Shown in pieces: positions 17,129-26,464 of a stretch of 64,000 bases of DNA. Location: contig JAEYUC010000021.1 in NCBI GenBank assembly GCA_023433705.1, positions 18,930 to 82,929 of the forward strand, given 5' to 3'. The translations under genes and the position numbers were made by a program. Each line of letters opens with the position of its first letter. Position 1 is the first letter of the stretch. The stretch is from Pseudomonadota bacterium. Lineage in GTDB: Bacteria; Pseudomonadota; Gammaproteobacteria; Steroidobacterales; Steroidobacteraceae. The notes beneath the pieces were generated by a model. That model saw only the letters and a list, made by a program, of their open reading frames with translations. It made no database searches and was not told where the DNA came from.

Positions 17129-18094
17129 TCAGCCGGCCTCCCGTTGCAGCCATGCGTCGAGTCCCGCCGCGTTGAGCTCGAAGTCCTTCGTCAGGATCGC
17201 GTCGATCTCCGGTCCGCTCATCGCGCAGCCGTGCGCGCGCAGCGATTCGTGCGCGAGCTCGCGCAGGCCCGCCTGGATTCGCGGCACGGCGCCGCGGCCC
17301 GCGGCCCGCGCGATGCGCACGAAGGCGTCGATCGCGTCGAGCATGTCGCTGGCCAGCCGCGGGCAGTCGCCCACCTCGCTGTAGTGCGTGAGATAGAGCC
17401 GGCGCGGGCGGAACTGCATCAGGCGATTGATCGACGACTTCAGTTGTTTCGGATCGAACTGCGTCGGCGTGGTGGTCGGCATGATCCAGGCGCCGCGCTC
17501 CGTGTCGAACTCGCGGTACGAAATGCCGAACGTGTCGCCGGTGAAGATGCTGGTCGCGCCATGGTCGACTATGGCCTGGTGATGCAGCGCATGTCCGGGC
17601 GTGTGCACGCACTCGAACGTGCGGCCCGCGAGATCGAAGCGCTGGCCGTCCTGCGCAATGACGAGCCGCTCGCGCGGAACCGGCAGGATTTCCCCGTACA
17701 GCCTGTCGTACAGCTCGGCGCCATACACGGCGCGGGTTCCCGCGATGAGTTTCTCCGGGTCGATCAGATGCGGCGCGCCGCGCGGATGCACCACGGCGGT
17801 GGCGTTCGGCAGCGAGCGCATCAGCTCGCCCGCGCCGCCGGCGTGATCCAGGTGCACGTGCGTGAGGAACAGCCAGTCGACGCCATCCGGCGACAGCCCG
17901 AGTTGCTCGAGACCCGCCAGGATCAGCGGCACGGCGGAGTTAGGCCCGGTGTCGACGATGGCCGCGCGCGTTCCCGCCACCACGATGTGCGCCGCGTCCA
18001 TCTGCGGGCGCACGTACTCGGTGTCGACGGCGGTGATGCCATCGGCGAATCGCGTCAGGCGCGGCATGACGGCATTCATGGCTTGCGGCAACAT
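17129..18094 (-). CDS. Metallo-beta-lactamase-fold hydrolase
   Basis: A protein of about 321 residues with the MBL zinc motif HVHLDHAGG near residue 80 and later ligands in TPGHALHHQ and GDTFG. It resembles glyoxalase II-like and MBL-fold thioesterase or hydrolase proteins. The substrate is not evident. Candidate starts are ATG at 18094 (MLPQAMNAV), 18079 and 18067 (MPRLTRFAD), none with a clear Shine-Dalgarno; the longest is listed. The S9 peptidase gene starts only 6 bp away in the opposite direction. A longer frame reaching 18685 is ruled out because it overlaps that gene. Confidence 0.85.
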   Translation of the reverse strand: MLPQAMNAVMPRLTRFADGITAVDTEYVRPQMDAAHIVVAGTRAAIVDTGPNSAVPLILAGLEQLGLSPDGVDWLFLTHVHLDHAGGAGELMRSLPNATAVVHPRGAPHLIDPEKLIAGTRAVYGAELYDRLYGEILPVPRERLVIAQDGQRFDLAGRTFECVHTPGHALHHQAIVDHGATSIFTGDTFGISYREFDTERGAWIMPTTTPTQFDPKQLKSSINRLMQFRPRRLYLTHYSEVGDCPRLASDMLDAIDAFVRIARAAGRGAVPRIQAGLRELAHESLRAHGCAMSGPEIDAILTKDFELNAAGLDAWLQREAG

Positions 18095-18100
18095 AGCAGC

Positions 18101-20044
18101 ATGATGAAGAGAATACTCCAGACACTTGTCATCCTCGGCGCATGCGCGTCGTCCTTCGCCGCCGTCGAAGAGCGCGGCAATCTCGTGCTCGACAACATCC
18201 CGTCGGTCGATTCGGCGCTCACGGCCCGGCTCGAGGACTACATGAACTATCGGGGAGCCACGTTCGTCGACTGGCTGCCCGACGGCGGGCTGCTGATCGC
18301 GACGCGCTTCGCCGACGTGGAGCAGTTGCACCGGGTGGCCGCGCCGCTGGGCGCGCGCGAGCAGCTCACGTTCTACCGCGAGCCGGTCACGTTGGCGCGC
18401 GCGCCGCGCGCGCAGGGCGCGACCGGGTTCGCGTTCCTCAAGGACGCCGGCGGCAACGAAGCCGCGCAGGTGCACTACTTCGACCTGAACACGCGCGCGG
18501 TGCGCATGATCACCGACGGCAAGGGACTGGCGGGCGGGCTCGCCTGGAGCCGCGACGGTCGCCGCGTCGCCTTCCACAGCACGGGCCGCGACGGCGTGAG
18601 TTTCGACCTGTTCATCGCCGAGCCCGCGGGTGTCTCCCCGCCGCGCCTGGTCTACAACGGCTTCCAGAAGAACTGGTCGGTGCAAGACTGGTCGCCCGAC
18701 GACGCCAAACTACTCATCAACAATTTCGTCTCGGCCAACGAGTCGCACCTGTACGTGATGGACATCGCGACCGCGGCGCTCACGCCCGTGTCCGAAGGTC
18801 CCGATGTCGCGAGCGTGTCGCAGGCGCGTTTCTCGGCCGACGGGCGCGGCGTATACCTGATCACGAACCGCGGCAGCGAATTCGAACAGCTCAGACGCGT
18901 CGACCTGACTACCGGCGCGGTCGAGATCCTGACCGGTCACATTCCCTGGGACGTCGAAACCTTCGCGCTCACCGACGACGGCCGCTTCCTCGCATGGGTG
19001 GCGAACGTGGACGGCGTGAGCAAGCTCACCGTGCTGAATCTCGCGCAGCGCGCGGAGAAGGTGCCAACGCTGCCCGACGGACGCATCGGACGCATCGAGT
19101 TCGACCAGACCGGCAGCCGGCTCGCGTTGTCGCTCGAGAGCCCGCAATCGCCGCGCGACGTCTACGTCGTCGAGCTCGCGACGAACGCGGTCGTGCGTTA
19201 CACGAGAAGCGAAGCCGGCCAGATCGATCGGCTGCAGTTCGCGCCCGCGGAGCTCGTGCGTTATCCGACCTGGGATCGCGCCAACGGCGGACAACGGCGC
19301 ATCCCCGCGTTCGTGTATCGACCGAAGCCGGGCAAGTCGCCGGGGCCGCACCCGGTGCTGATCGACATCCACGGCGGACCGGAATCGCAGGCGATTCCCG
19401 GGTTCAATCCGTTCACGCAGTTCCTCGTGAACGAGATGGGCTTCGTCGTGATCACGCCCAACGTGCGCGGGTCTTCCGGGTACGGCAAGACCTTCCTGAA
19501 TCTCGACAACGGCGAGAAGCGCGAGGACGCGGTGAAGGACATCGGCGCGCTGCTGGTGTGGATCGGCGCGCAGCGCGATCTCGACGCGAAACGCGTCTTC
19601 GTCTCGGGCGGTTCCTACGGCGGCTACATGTCGCTCGCGTCGATGGTGCACTTCGGCGACCGGCTGCGCGGCGGCATCGACGTGGTCGGCATCTCGAACT
19701 TCGTGACCTTCCTCGAGAGCACGTCCGCCTACCGGCGCGACCTGCGGCGCCCCGAGTACGGCGACGAGCGCCTGCCCGCGATGCGCAAGTATCTGCAGCG
19801 GATCTCGCCGCTCAACAACGCCGCGCGGATTTCGAAACCGCTGCTCGTGGTGCAGGGACTCAACGACCCGCGCGTTCCCGCGTCGGAATCAAGACAGATG
19901 GTAGAGAAGATCCGCGCGCGCGGCGGCGAGGTCTGGTATCTCGCCGCGAAGGACGAGGGTCACGGGTTCAAGAAGAAGGCGAATCGCGACTTCTACCAGA
20001 AGACGATCGTCACCTTCCTGGAGAAGCAACTCGCGGCCAGGTGA
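18101..20044 (+). CDS. S9 family prolyl oligopeptidase-like serine peptidase
   Basis: A 647-residue exported serine peptidase. A signal peptide (MMKRILQTLVILGACASSFA) is followed by a seven-bladed beta-propeller-like part (about 30-390) and a C-terminal alpha/beta hydrolase domain. The triad is visible as Ser in VSGGSYGGYMS near residue 505, Asp in GLNDPRVPASES and His in DEGHGF. HGGPESQ supplies the oxyanion region. The domain layout matches acylaminoacyl-peptidase/DPP-type S9 enzymes. The frame extends upstream to 17144 but that part is antisense to the hydrolase gene. Start codons at 18101 and 18104 are both possible. Confidence 0.92.
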   Translation: MMKRILQTLVILGACASSFAAVEERGNLVLDNIPSVDSALTARLEDYMNYRGATFVDWLPDGGLLIATRFADVEQLHRVAAPLGAREQLTFYREPVTLARAPRAQGATGFAFLKDAGGNEAAQVHYFDLNTRAVRMITDGKGLAGGLAWSRDGRRVAFHSTGRDGVSFDLFIAEPAGVSPPRLVYNGFQKNWSVQDWSPDDAKLLINNFVSANESHLYVMDIATAALTPVSEGPDVASVSQARFSADGRGVYLITNRGSEFEQLRRVDLTTGAVEILTGHIPWDVETFALTDDGRFLAWVANVDGVSKLTVLNLAQRAEKVPTLPDGRIGRIEFDQTGSRLALSLESPQSPRDVYVVELATNAVVRYTRSEAGQIDRLQFAPAELVRYPTWDRANGGQRRIPAFVYRPKPGKSPGPHPVLIDIHGGPESQAIPGFNPFTQFLVNEMGFVVITPNVRGSSGYGKTFLNLDNGEKREDAVKDIGALLVWIGAQRDLDAKRVFVSGGSYGGYMSLASMVHFGDRLRGGIDVVGISNFVTFLESTSAYRRDLRRPEYGDERLPAMRKYLQRISPLNNAARISKPLLVVQGLNDPRVPASESRQMVEKIRARGGEVWYLAAKDEGHGFKKKANRDFYQKTIVTFLEKQLAAR

Positions 20045-20059
20045 CCGCGGTCGCGGCGA

Positions 20060-20701
20060 TTACTTCGCCGCGACCTGGTTCTTCTGGACGGTCTCGAGAC
20101 CCGGCAGCGACGAGAAGTAGGCCGAGAGCTCCTCGACGTCCTTCGCGGTGAGCGTCGCGCTCGGCGCCGCCATGATGGCGTTCTTGCGGCCGCCTTTCTT
20201 GTAGTCGGTCAGCGCGCGCGCGATGTAATCCCGATGCTGACCCGCGATGGTCGGGAACGTCGGGTCGATGCCGACGCCGTTGGATCCGTGGCACGGCAGG
20301 CAGGTCTCGCTCGCCTTCGGACGATTGGCCGCGGGCGTGTCGCTCTTCGACTCGGTCAGCACGTTCGGGCCGGCGAGGTACGCGGCGATGTCGGCCATGT
20401 CCTGGTCGTTCATCGAAACGGCCTGCGCGTGCATCGTGCCGTGCGAACGTTCGCCGCTGCGATAGGCCTTGAGCGCCGCCACGAGGTATTCCGGACGCTG
20501 GCCGCGCAGCTTCGGCACGGAGTACGTCGGGTAGACGTTCTTGTAGTTAGGGATCGCGTGGCAGCCGTTGCAGGTGTAGGCCAGGGCCTGGCCACGCTTG
20601 GCGTCGCCGCCGGATTCCGGGGTCTGGGCCTGGGTCGCGAACGGCGCGAGAGCTGCAACGAGAACGGACAGGGAAACGATCGACCGAACGCGAGATGCCA
20701 T
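20060..20701 (-). CDS. Diheme cytochrome c (c4-type)
   Basis: A 213-residue periplasmic protein with a signal peptide (MASRVRSIVSLSVLVAALAPFATQA) and two heme-binding motifs, CNGCH near residue 45 and CLPCH near 132. Each half is a class I cytochrome c fold, which fits cytochrome c4, an electron carrier to terminal oxidases. The ATG at 20701 gives the signal peptide; an upstream ATG at 20728 only adds a non-homologous extension. It is convergent with the S9 peptidase gene (15-bp gap) and divergent from dtd. Confidence 0.9.
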   Translation of the reverse strand: MASRVRSIVSLSVLVAALAPFATQAQTPESGGDAKRGQALAYTCNGCHAIPNYKNVYPTYSVPKLRGQRPEYLVAALKAYRSGERSHGTMHAQAVSMNDQDMADIAAYLAGPNVLTESKSDTPAANRPKASETCLPCHGSNGVGIDPTFPTIAGQHRDYIARALTDYKKGGRKNAIMAAPSATLTAKDVEELSAYFSSLPGLETVQKNQVAAK

Positions 20702-20787
20702 GACTTGAAAACGCCCCGAGGCTGGCAAAAACAGGCCGCGATATTAAGGACTTGGGCGCGCAATTGCCACCGTGCACAATCGGAACC

Positions 20788-21231
20788 GTGATCGCATTGA
20801 TTCAACGGGTGAGCAGGGCTTCCGTCACGGTGGAAACGCGCGAGGTCGGTGCGATCGGGCGCGGCATCCTTGCCCTGATCGGCATCGAAAAGGGCGACGA
20901 TCTCGCGCAGGGCGAACGGCTGCTGGAGCGCGTCCTCACGTACCGGATCTTCGAGGACGAGGCCGGCCGCATGAACCTGTCACTGCGCGACATCGGCGCG
21001 GGACTGCTGCTCGTGCCGCAGTTCACGCTCGCCGCGGACACGCACAAGGGCACCCGGCCGGGCTTCAGCACCGCGGAGGAACCGGAACGCGCGCGCGCTC
21101 TTTTCTCGCAGGTCCTGGATCTGGCGCGTTCGCGCCACAACGAGGTCGCCACGGGCGAATTCGGCGCACACATGCATGTCGAACTCGTGAACGACGGGCC
21201 GGTCACATTCTGGCTTCAGACAAGGACTTAA
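20788..21231 (+). CDS. dtd: D-aminoacyl-tRNA deacylase Dtd
   Basis: A 147-residue protein matching DTD, which removes D-amino acids (and Gly from tRNA-Ala) in translation quality control. The family motifs SQFTLAAD-type (here VPQFTLAADTHKGTRPGF) and the C-terminal NDGPVTFWL (Gly-cisPro region) are present. The start is a GTG at 20788 giving VIALIQRVSRASV, the usual N terminus. A longer in-frame ATG at 20752 lies in the promoter region. The tatABC genes follow on the same strand after 112 bp. Confidence 0.95.
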   Translation: MIALIQRVSRASVTVETREVGAIGRGILALIGIEKGDDLAQGERLLERVLTYRIFEDEAGRMNLSLRDIGAGLLLVPQFTLAADTHKGTRPGFSTAEEPERARALFSQVLDLARSRHNEVATGEFGAHMHVELVNDGPVTFWLQTRT

Positions 21232-21343
21232 CGCATTCCCCGGCGCGCGTGATGCGGGTCTCGCCGAGACGAACTTTCGTAGGTTTGCAGCCTCTGTTGA
21301 CTTATCATCCGGGCTCTTCATCGAGCCCCCACAGGAGCGGGTC

Positions 21344-21574
21344 ATGGGCCCAATCGGATTCAAAGAACTGATCGTCATTCTGGTCGTCGTACTGCTCATC
21401 TTCGGGGCCAAGAAGCTCAAGACGATCGGCTCCGATCTCGGCAGCGCGGTTCGCGGCTTCAAGAAGTCGATGAACGAAGGCGACGCCGAGGAGTCGGTCA
21501 AGCAGCTCAAGGCCGATGCCGAGTTCGATGCCACGAAGTCGCAGAACGCGGAGAAGAGCGAGCACAAGGCCTGA
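21344..21574 (+). CDS. tatA: Sec-independent translocase subunit TatA
   Basis: A 76-residue TatA: one N-terminal membrane helix (FKELIVILVVVLLIFGAKKL), the FGxxKL hinge, an amphipathic helix (GSDLGSAVRGFKKSM) and a charged tail. It forms the transport element of the twin-arginine pathway. An AGGAG lies 7 bases before the ATG. It is first of the tatABC cluster. Confidence 0.95.
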   Translation: MGPIGFKELIVILVVVLLIFGAKKLKTIGSDLGSAVRGFKKSMNEGDAEESVKQLKADAEFDATKSQNAEKSEHKA

Positions 21575-21638
21575 CGCGATTCGCCGCGCCTGACCTTGCT
21601 CGCCTTCACCTGATTCCGCCCGCGCGGCCGAACAATCC

Positions 21639-22127
21639 ATGTTCGAGGTTGGATTCACAGAACTCCTGCTGATCTTCGCGCTCGCGCTGATCGTGCTCGG
21701 GCCGGAGAAACTGCCGAAGCTCGCGCAGCAGATCGGGCGCTGGGTCGGCCGCGCGCGCGCGATGGCGCGCCAGTTCCGCGAGCAGCTCGAGGAAGAGGCC
21801 CACAACCTCGAAACGAAGATGAAGATCGATCCGGGCATCGATACGTCGCTGGATCCCAGGGCGGGCCCGCCGCCGACGCCGCCGACGCCGCCGGCTCCGC
21901 CCGCACCCGCTACTCCCGCCTCGGCCGCTACGTCGGCGGGAACACCGGTCGCGGCCGTGGAACAGGAAGAAGAGTTCTATCCACCCGATCACCACATGCA
22001 TTCCTCGCACCGCCAGACGGTTCAGGAAGCCAGCGCGACCGTCGAGCCTGTGGAACCGGTCGAGTCCGCCGCGCAGCAGCAGCTTGACCTAACTAATCCG
22101 CCGGCCGCGCCGGAGCAGAAGCCGTGA
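21639..22127 (+). CDS. tatB: Sec-independent translocase subunit TatB
   Basis: A 162-residue TatB with the N-terminal helix MFEVGFTELLLIFALALIVLG, the hinge GPEKLPKLA and an amphipathic segment. A long Pro/Ala-rich C-terminal tail follows, including a proline run near residues 72-90. It works with TatC in recognising twin-arginine signal peptides. The last codons include an A/T-rich CTAACTAAT string. Its stop overlaps the GTG start of tatC. Confidence 0.94.
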   Translation: MFEVGFTELLLIFALALIVLGPEKLPKLAQQIGRWVGRARAMARQFREQLEEEAHNLETKMKIDPGIDTSLDPRAGPPPTPPTPPAPPAPATPASAATSAGTPVAAVEQEEEFYPPDHHMHSSHRQTVQEASATVEPVEPVESAAQQQLDLTNPPAAPEQKP

Positions 22128-22918
22128 GCGAGGACAACAAGGAGGAACAGCTCGCCGAAGGCACGCTGATGTCGCACCTGCTGGAGCTGCGCAACCGCCT
22201 GCTGAAAGCCCTGGTCGCGCTGTTCATCGCGTTCATCCCCGCCGCGATCTTCGCGAACGAACTTTTCTCGATCATCGCCCAGCCGCTGATCGATAAGCTG
22301 CCGGAAGGCAGCACGTTGCTCGCGACGGGTGTCGTTTCCACGTTCATGACCCCTTTCAAGGTGTCGTTCTACGTCGCGCTGTTCGCCGCGATGCCGGTGG
22401 TGCTGTACCAGCTCTGGGCATTCGTCGCGCCCGGCCTGTACCGGCGCGAGAAGCGGTTCGCGGTGCCGCTGCTGGTTTCCGCGGTACTGCTCTTCTATTG
22501 CGGCGTGGTGTTCGCGTATTTCGTCGTGTTCCCGGTCATGTTCCCGTTCCTGATCGGCACGACGCCCGGCGGCGTCACCTACGCGCCGGACATCGCGGGT
22601 TACCTCGACTTCGTGCTCACGATGTTCTTCGCATTCGGTGTCGCGTTCGAGGTGCCCGTGGCCGTCGTGTTGCTGGTGCTCACCGGCCTGGTCAATGTCG
22701 ACAAGCTCGGCGAGAACCGCGGCTACGTGCTCATCGGCATCTTCATCGTCGCGGCCTTCCTCACGCCGCCCGACGCCGTTTCACAGATCATCATGGCCGT
22801 GCCGATGTACCTGCTCTACGAGGGTGGACTCGTCATGGCGCGCCTGATGCAGAAGATGCGGCGCGAGGCCCAGGAAGCGGAAGAGAAAGCGAAAGAGAAG
22901 GAAGAAGCGCAGGCCTGA
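22124..22918 (+). CDS. tatC: Sec-independent translocase subunit TatC
   Basis: A 264-residue six-helix TatC, the receptor subunit for twin-arginine signals. Conserved segments include LMSHLLELRNRLLKA at the N terminus, MPVVLYQLWAFVAPGLYRREKR near 95 and FGVAFEVPV near 180. The start is GTG at 22124, overlapping the tatB stop (GTGA). The C terminus is a Lys/Glu-rich tail. An imperfectly palindromic CCTTGC-N8-GCAAGG lies about 60 bp after the stop. Confidence 0.95.
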   Translation: MSEDNKEEQLAEGTLMSHLLELRNRLLKALVALFIAFIPAAIFANELFSIIAQPLIDKLPEGSTLLATGVVSTFMTPFKVSFYVALFAAMPVVLYQLWAFVAPGLYRREKRFAVPLLVSAVLLFYCGVVFAYFVVFPVMFPFLIGTTPGGVTYAPDIAGYLDFVLTMFFAFGVAFEVPVAVVLLVLTGLVNVDKLGENRGYVLIGIFIVAAFLTPPDAVSQIIMAVPMYLLYEGGLVMARLMQKMRREAQEAEEKAKEKEEAQA

Positions 22919-22979
22919 GCCCGCGGCGTGCAAATCGCTACCGGATAAGGGTTTCCCGCTGTTGTACTCCTGCTAGCCG

Positions 22980-22999
22980 CCTTGCTGGCTCTCGCAAGG
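22980..22999 (+). terminator. Possible hairpin after tatC
   Basis: CCTTGC and GCAAGG are separated by eight bases in the 141-bp gap between tatC and the POT permease gene. There is no T-run, so it would be an atypical or Rho-assisted terminator. No other structure was seen in this gap. Low confidence. Confidence 0.3.
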
Positions 23000-23059
23000 T
23001 TGGTCAGACTCCGGGCATCGCGGCGCAGCAGCGCCCACAATAATTTCGGGGCCAAGTAA

Positions 23060-24592
23060 ATGAGCAATTCGACCACGGCGGCGAGTGGATCGCCCGCTCA
23101 GGAGAAGGAGTTCCTGGGCCACCCTCGCGGGCTGGTGACGCTCTTCATGATGGAGTTTTTCGAGCGCTTCACCTACTACGGCATGCGCGCGATGCTCGTG
23201 CCGTTTCTCAGCATGGCCGCAGTCGGGGCCAATCCCGGCTTCGGAATCGACGAAGTCACGGCCAATTCGGTGTACGCGCTGTACACCGGCGCCGCCTATC
23301 TAGGCTGCATTCCGGGAGGATGGATCGCTGACCGGCTGATCGGTCAGCGGAATGCCGTATTCGTCGGCGGCATCTTCATCGCCATCGGCAACTTCTGCCT
23401 CGCGGCAGCCACAACGCCGACGTTCTTCTACATCGGACTTGCGGTCATCGTGATCGGTATCGGCCTGTTGAAGCCCAATGTATCGGCGGTGGTCGGTGGT
23501 CTGTACGAAGGCCAGTCCGGCTCGAGGCGCGATTCGGGCTTTTCCCTTTTCTACATGGGCATCAACACCGGCGCATTCGTCGGCCCGATACTGGCTGGCG
23601 GCATCGGCGAAAAATGGGACTGGAATGCGGGATTCCTCACCTGCGGCATCGCTACCTTGCTAGGCGTTGTCTATTTCCACTTCAGCCAGAAGTATCTCGG
23701 CAACGCAGGAGCGCCCCCGACTAACGTGACGCCCGAGCAGCGCAAGCGCACCTGGACGCTGATCGGCGCCATCGGAGTCTTTTCCGCCCTTGGAGCGTAC
23801 CTGCTGTTCTCCGGCGAAAACGTTCCTACCAAGACGCAGCTCGCGTACTGGCTGTTTATCGCGGAAGTGGCCCTCGCGGTGGGGTTCTTCGGATACGTGC
23901 TCCTGTTCGGCGGCCTCGACACGGCGGAGAAGAAGCGCGTCGGCGTCATCATCGTGTTTTTCCTGTGCGCCGCTCTCTTCTGGGCCGGCTTCGAACAGCA
24001 GGGCACCACTTTCAACAAGTTCGCCTTCGAGTTCACGGATCGATCCGCGCTCGGCGGATTCTTCAGCGACGGCCTGCATCCGGCCACCTGGTACCAGTCT
24101 GCGAATCCACTTTTCATCATCATCTTCGCGCCGTTCTTCGCGTGGATCTGGTTCGCGCTCGGTGTTCGAAATCTCGATCCTTCCGCGCCGGCAAAGATGG
24201 GCCTCGGCCTGATCCTGCTCGGTCTCGGCTTCCTCATCATGATGTGGGCCGCTGAACTCGTGGTATCGACAAACGGTACGGTCGGCCCGACGTGGTTGTT
24301 GCTCGCGTACCTCATCCACACGTTCGGCGAGCTATGTCTCTCGCCCGTCGGACTATCCAACGTGACCAAACTCGCGCCGCCCAAATTCGTCGGCCGCATG
24401 ATGGGCACATGGTTCCTCGGCTCGGCAATCGGGAATACCATCGCGGGCCTCGCCGGCGGCCACCTGGCGGCCCAGGAGACCAGTCAGCTACCCGATGAAT
24501 TCCTTCGAATGACGCTGATCGGCGCCGGCGCCGGCATATTCATCCTGCTCATCTCGCGCGGCCTGCGCGGCTGGATCGGAGACCACAAATGA
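23060..24592 (+). CDS. POT family proton-coupled peptide permease
   Basis: A 510-residue major-facilitator protein of the POT/PTR2 family with about 14 membrane helices. The signature ExxERFxYY is seen as EFFERFTYYGMRA near residue 31, followed by LGCIPGGWIADRLIG and later GLLKPNVSAVVG. It imports di- and tripeptides. It is the first gene of a three-gene peptide operon: its stop overlaps the next start as ATGA, linking it to the M2 peptidyl-dipeptidase and the OPT transporter. Its base composition looks slightly less GC-rich than its neighbours. Confidence 0.93.
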   Translation: MSNSTTAASGSPAQEKEFLGHPRGLVTLFMMEFFERFTYYGMRAMLVPFLSMAAVGANPGFGIDEVTANSVYALYTGAAYLGCIPGGWIADRLIGQRNAVFVGGIFIAIGNFCLAAATTPTFFYIGLAVIVIGIGLLKPNVSAVVGGLYEGQSGSRRDSGFSLFYMGINTGAFVGPILAGGIGEKWDWNAGFLTCGIATLLGVVYFHFSQKYLGNAGAPPTNVTPEQRKRTWTLIGAIGVFSALGAYLLFSGENVPTKTQLAYWLFIAEVALAVGFFGYVLLFGGLDTAEKKRVGVIIVFFLCAALFWAGFEQQGTTFNKFAFEFTDRSALGGFFSDGLHPATWYQSANPLFIIIFAPFFAWIWFALGVRNLDPSAPAKMGLGLILLGLGFLIMMWAAELVVSTNGTVGPTWLLLAYLIHTFGELCLSPVGLSNVTKLAPPKFVGRMMGTWFLGSAIGNTIAGLAGGHLAAQETSQLPDEFLRMTLIGAGAGIFILLISRGLRGWIGDHK

Positions 24593-26430
24593 GCTTCACT
24601 AACTACCGTCGCGGCGCCGCCGCTGTCCTCGCCGCCGCCACCGCCTGCCTGCTCGCGGGCTGCCCGGCCAACGAGGGTCCCGATCCGCCGATCCGCATCG
24701 AGGGTGCGCAGTTCGTCAACGACGTGAACAAGGAGCTCACGGCGATCAGCAGGGAGGCGAGCGCCGCGGGCTTCACGCAGGCGACGAACATCACCGTCGA
24801 CACGCAGTTCCTGAATGCGCGCGCGACCGAACGCTCCATGGAGTTCTTCAGCCGCAAGGCCGCGGAGGCCAGGCAGTACGACAGCGCTAAGCTCGATCCC
24901 TCGGTCAACCGTTCGTTGCAACTCATCAAGCTCAGCGTGAGCGCGCCCGCGCCCAGCGATGCCGCCAAGCGCGCCGAGCTCGCGGACATCTCCGCGAACC
25001 TCGAGGCGATGTACGGCGAGGGCAAATATTGCCCGGACGGTCCCGAAGGCAAGCGGGGCTGCAAGAACCTCGACGAGCTCAGCGAGATCCTCGCGACCAG
25101 CCGCAACTACGAAGCGCTCACCGAGGCGTGGGCCGGCTGGCATTCGATCTCGCGCCCGATGCGCCCGAAATACGAGCGCTTCGTCGAGCTCGCGAACGAG
25201 GGCGCGCGCGAGCTCGGCTTCGAGGACGTCGGCGTGTTGTGGAAGGCGCGTTACGACATGGACGCGGCGGCGTTCGAGAAGGAAGCCGCGCGGCTCTACG
25301 ACCAGGTGCGTCCCTTGTACGAAGGCCTGCACTGCTATGCGCGCAAGCGCCTGGCGCAGCGTTACGGCAAGGACAAGGTCCCGGACGGCAAGCCGGTCCC
25401 GGCGCACCTGTTCGGCAACATGTGGGCCCAGCAGTGGCACCGCATCTATGACGACCTGCTCAAACCCTATCCGGCCGCGAGCATCGAGTCGGCGGATCGC
25501 CAGCTGCAGGCGCAGAAGTGGGACGCGCCCCGGATCGTGAGATCGGCCGAGAGTTTCTACACCTCGATCGGTTTCCCGGCGCTGCCGCAGAAGTTCTGGG
25601 AGCGCTCGATGTTCACGCGCCCGCGGGACCGCGAAGTAGTTTGTCACGCGAGCGCCTGGGACATGGACGACCAGGACGACGTGCGCATCAAGATGTGCAT
25701 CCGCCCGCTCGAGGAGGATCTCTTCACGGTCTACCACGAGCTCGGCCACGTCTATTACTACATCTGGTACAAGGACCAGCCGATGCTGTTCCAGGACGGC
25801 GCGCACGACGGCTTCCACGAGGCCATCGGCGACGCGGTCAACCTGTCGGTCACGCCCGCCTATCTACGCAAGATCGGGCTGGTCGGCGACGTGGTCCCGT
25901 CGAAGGAAGCGGTGATCAACCAGCAGATGAAGATGGCGCTCGAAAAGATCGCCTTCCTGCCGTTCGGCAAGCTCATCGACGAATGGCGCTGGGGCGTGTT
26001 CAGCGGAAAGATCAAGCCGGCCGACTACAACAAGGCCTGGTGGGAGCTGCGCGAGAAGTACCAGGGCATCGTGCCGCCGGTGGCGCGGTCGGAAGAGGAT
26101 TTCGATCCGGGCGCGAAATACCACATCCCCGGCAACACGCCGTACACGCGGTATTTCCTGTCGTTCATCCTGCAGTTCCAGTTCCACAAGGCGCTGTGCG
26201 ACGCATCGGGTCACAAGGGGCCGCTCAACGAGTGCTCGATCTTCGGCAGCACCGAGGCGGGCCGGCGCTACGGCGAGATGATGTCGCTCGGCGCGAGCCA
26301 GCCCTGGCCCGACACGCTCGAGAAGCTCACCGGGACGCGCGAGATGGATGCCTCCGCGATCATCGATTACTTCAAGCCGCTCGAAGCGTGGCTCGAAGAA
26401 CAGAACAAGGACCAGAAGTGCGGCTGGTGA
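24589..26430 (+). CDS. M2 family peptidyl-dipeptidase lipoprotein (ACE-like)
   Basis: A 613-residue zinc metallopeptidase of the angiotensin-converting-enzyme family. The HELGH motif starts near residue 383 (VYHELGHVYYY), and the third ligand Glu is in FHEAIGD 24 residues on, as in ACE. The N terminus is a lipoprotein signal with the lipobox LLAGC, so the enzyme is probably anchored in an envelope membrane. It releases C-terminal dipeptides, which the adjacent POT permease could import. It is translationally coupled to the POT gene and 34 bp upstream of the OPT transporter. Confidence 0.93.
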   Translation: MSFTNYRRGAAAVLAAATACLLAGCPANEGPDPPIRIEGAQFVNDVNKELTAISREASAAGFTQATNITVDTQFLNARATERSMEFFSRKAAEARQYDSAKLDPSVNRSLQLIKLSVSAPAPSDAAKRAELADISANLEAMYGEGKYCPDGPEGKRGCKNLDELSEILATSRNYEALTEAWAGWHSISRPMRPKYERFVELANEGARELGFEDVGVLWKARYDMDAAAFEKEAARLYDQVRPLYEGLHCYARKRLAQRYGKDKVPDGKPVPAHLFGNMWAQQWHRIYDDLLKPYPAASIESADRQLQAQKWDAPRIVRSAESFYTSIGFPALPQKFWERSMFTRPRDREVVCHASAWDMDDQDDVRIKMCIRPLEEDLFTVYHELGHVYYYIWYKDQPMLFQDGAHDGFHEAIGDAVNLSVTPAYLRKIGLVGDVVPSKEAVINQQMKMALEKIAFLPFGKLIDEWRWGVFSGKIKPADYNKAWWELREKYQGIVPPVARSEEDFDPGAKYHIPGNTPYTRYFLSFILQFQFHKALCDASGHKGPLNECSIFGSTEAGRRYGEMMSLGASQPWPDTLEKLTGTREMDASAIIDYFKPLEAWLEEQNKDQKCGW

Positions 26431-26464
26431 GCCGCACTGACTGACCAACAGAAGAGGTAGTCAG

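Noticed and set aside
17144..18100. N-terminal extension of the S9 peptidase frame
   Set aside because: It is antisense to the MBL-hydrolase gene. The signal peptide begins at 18101.
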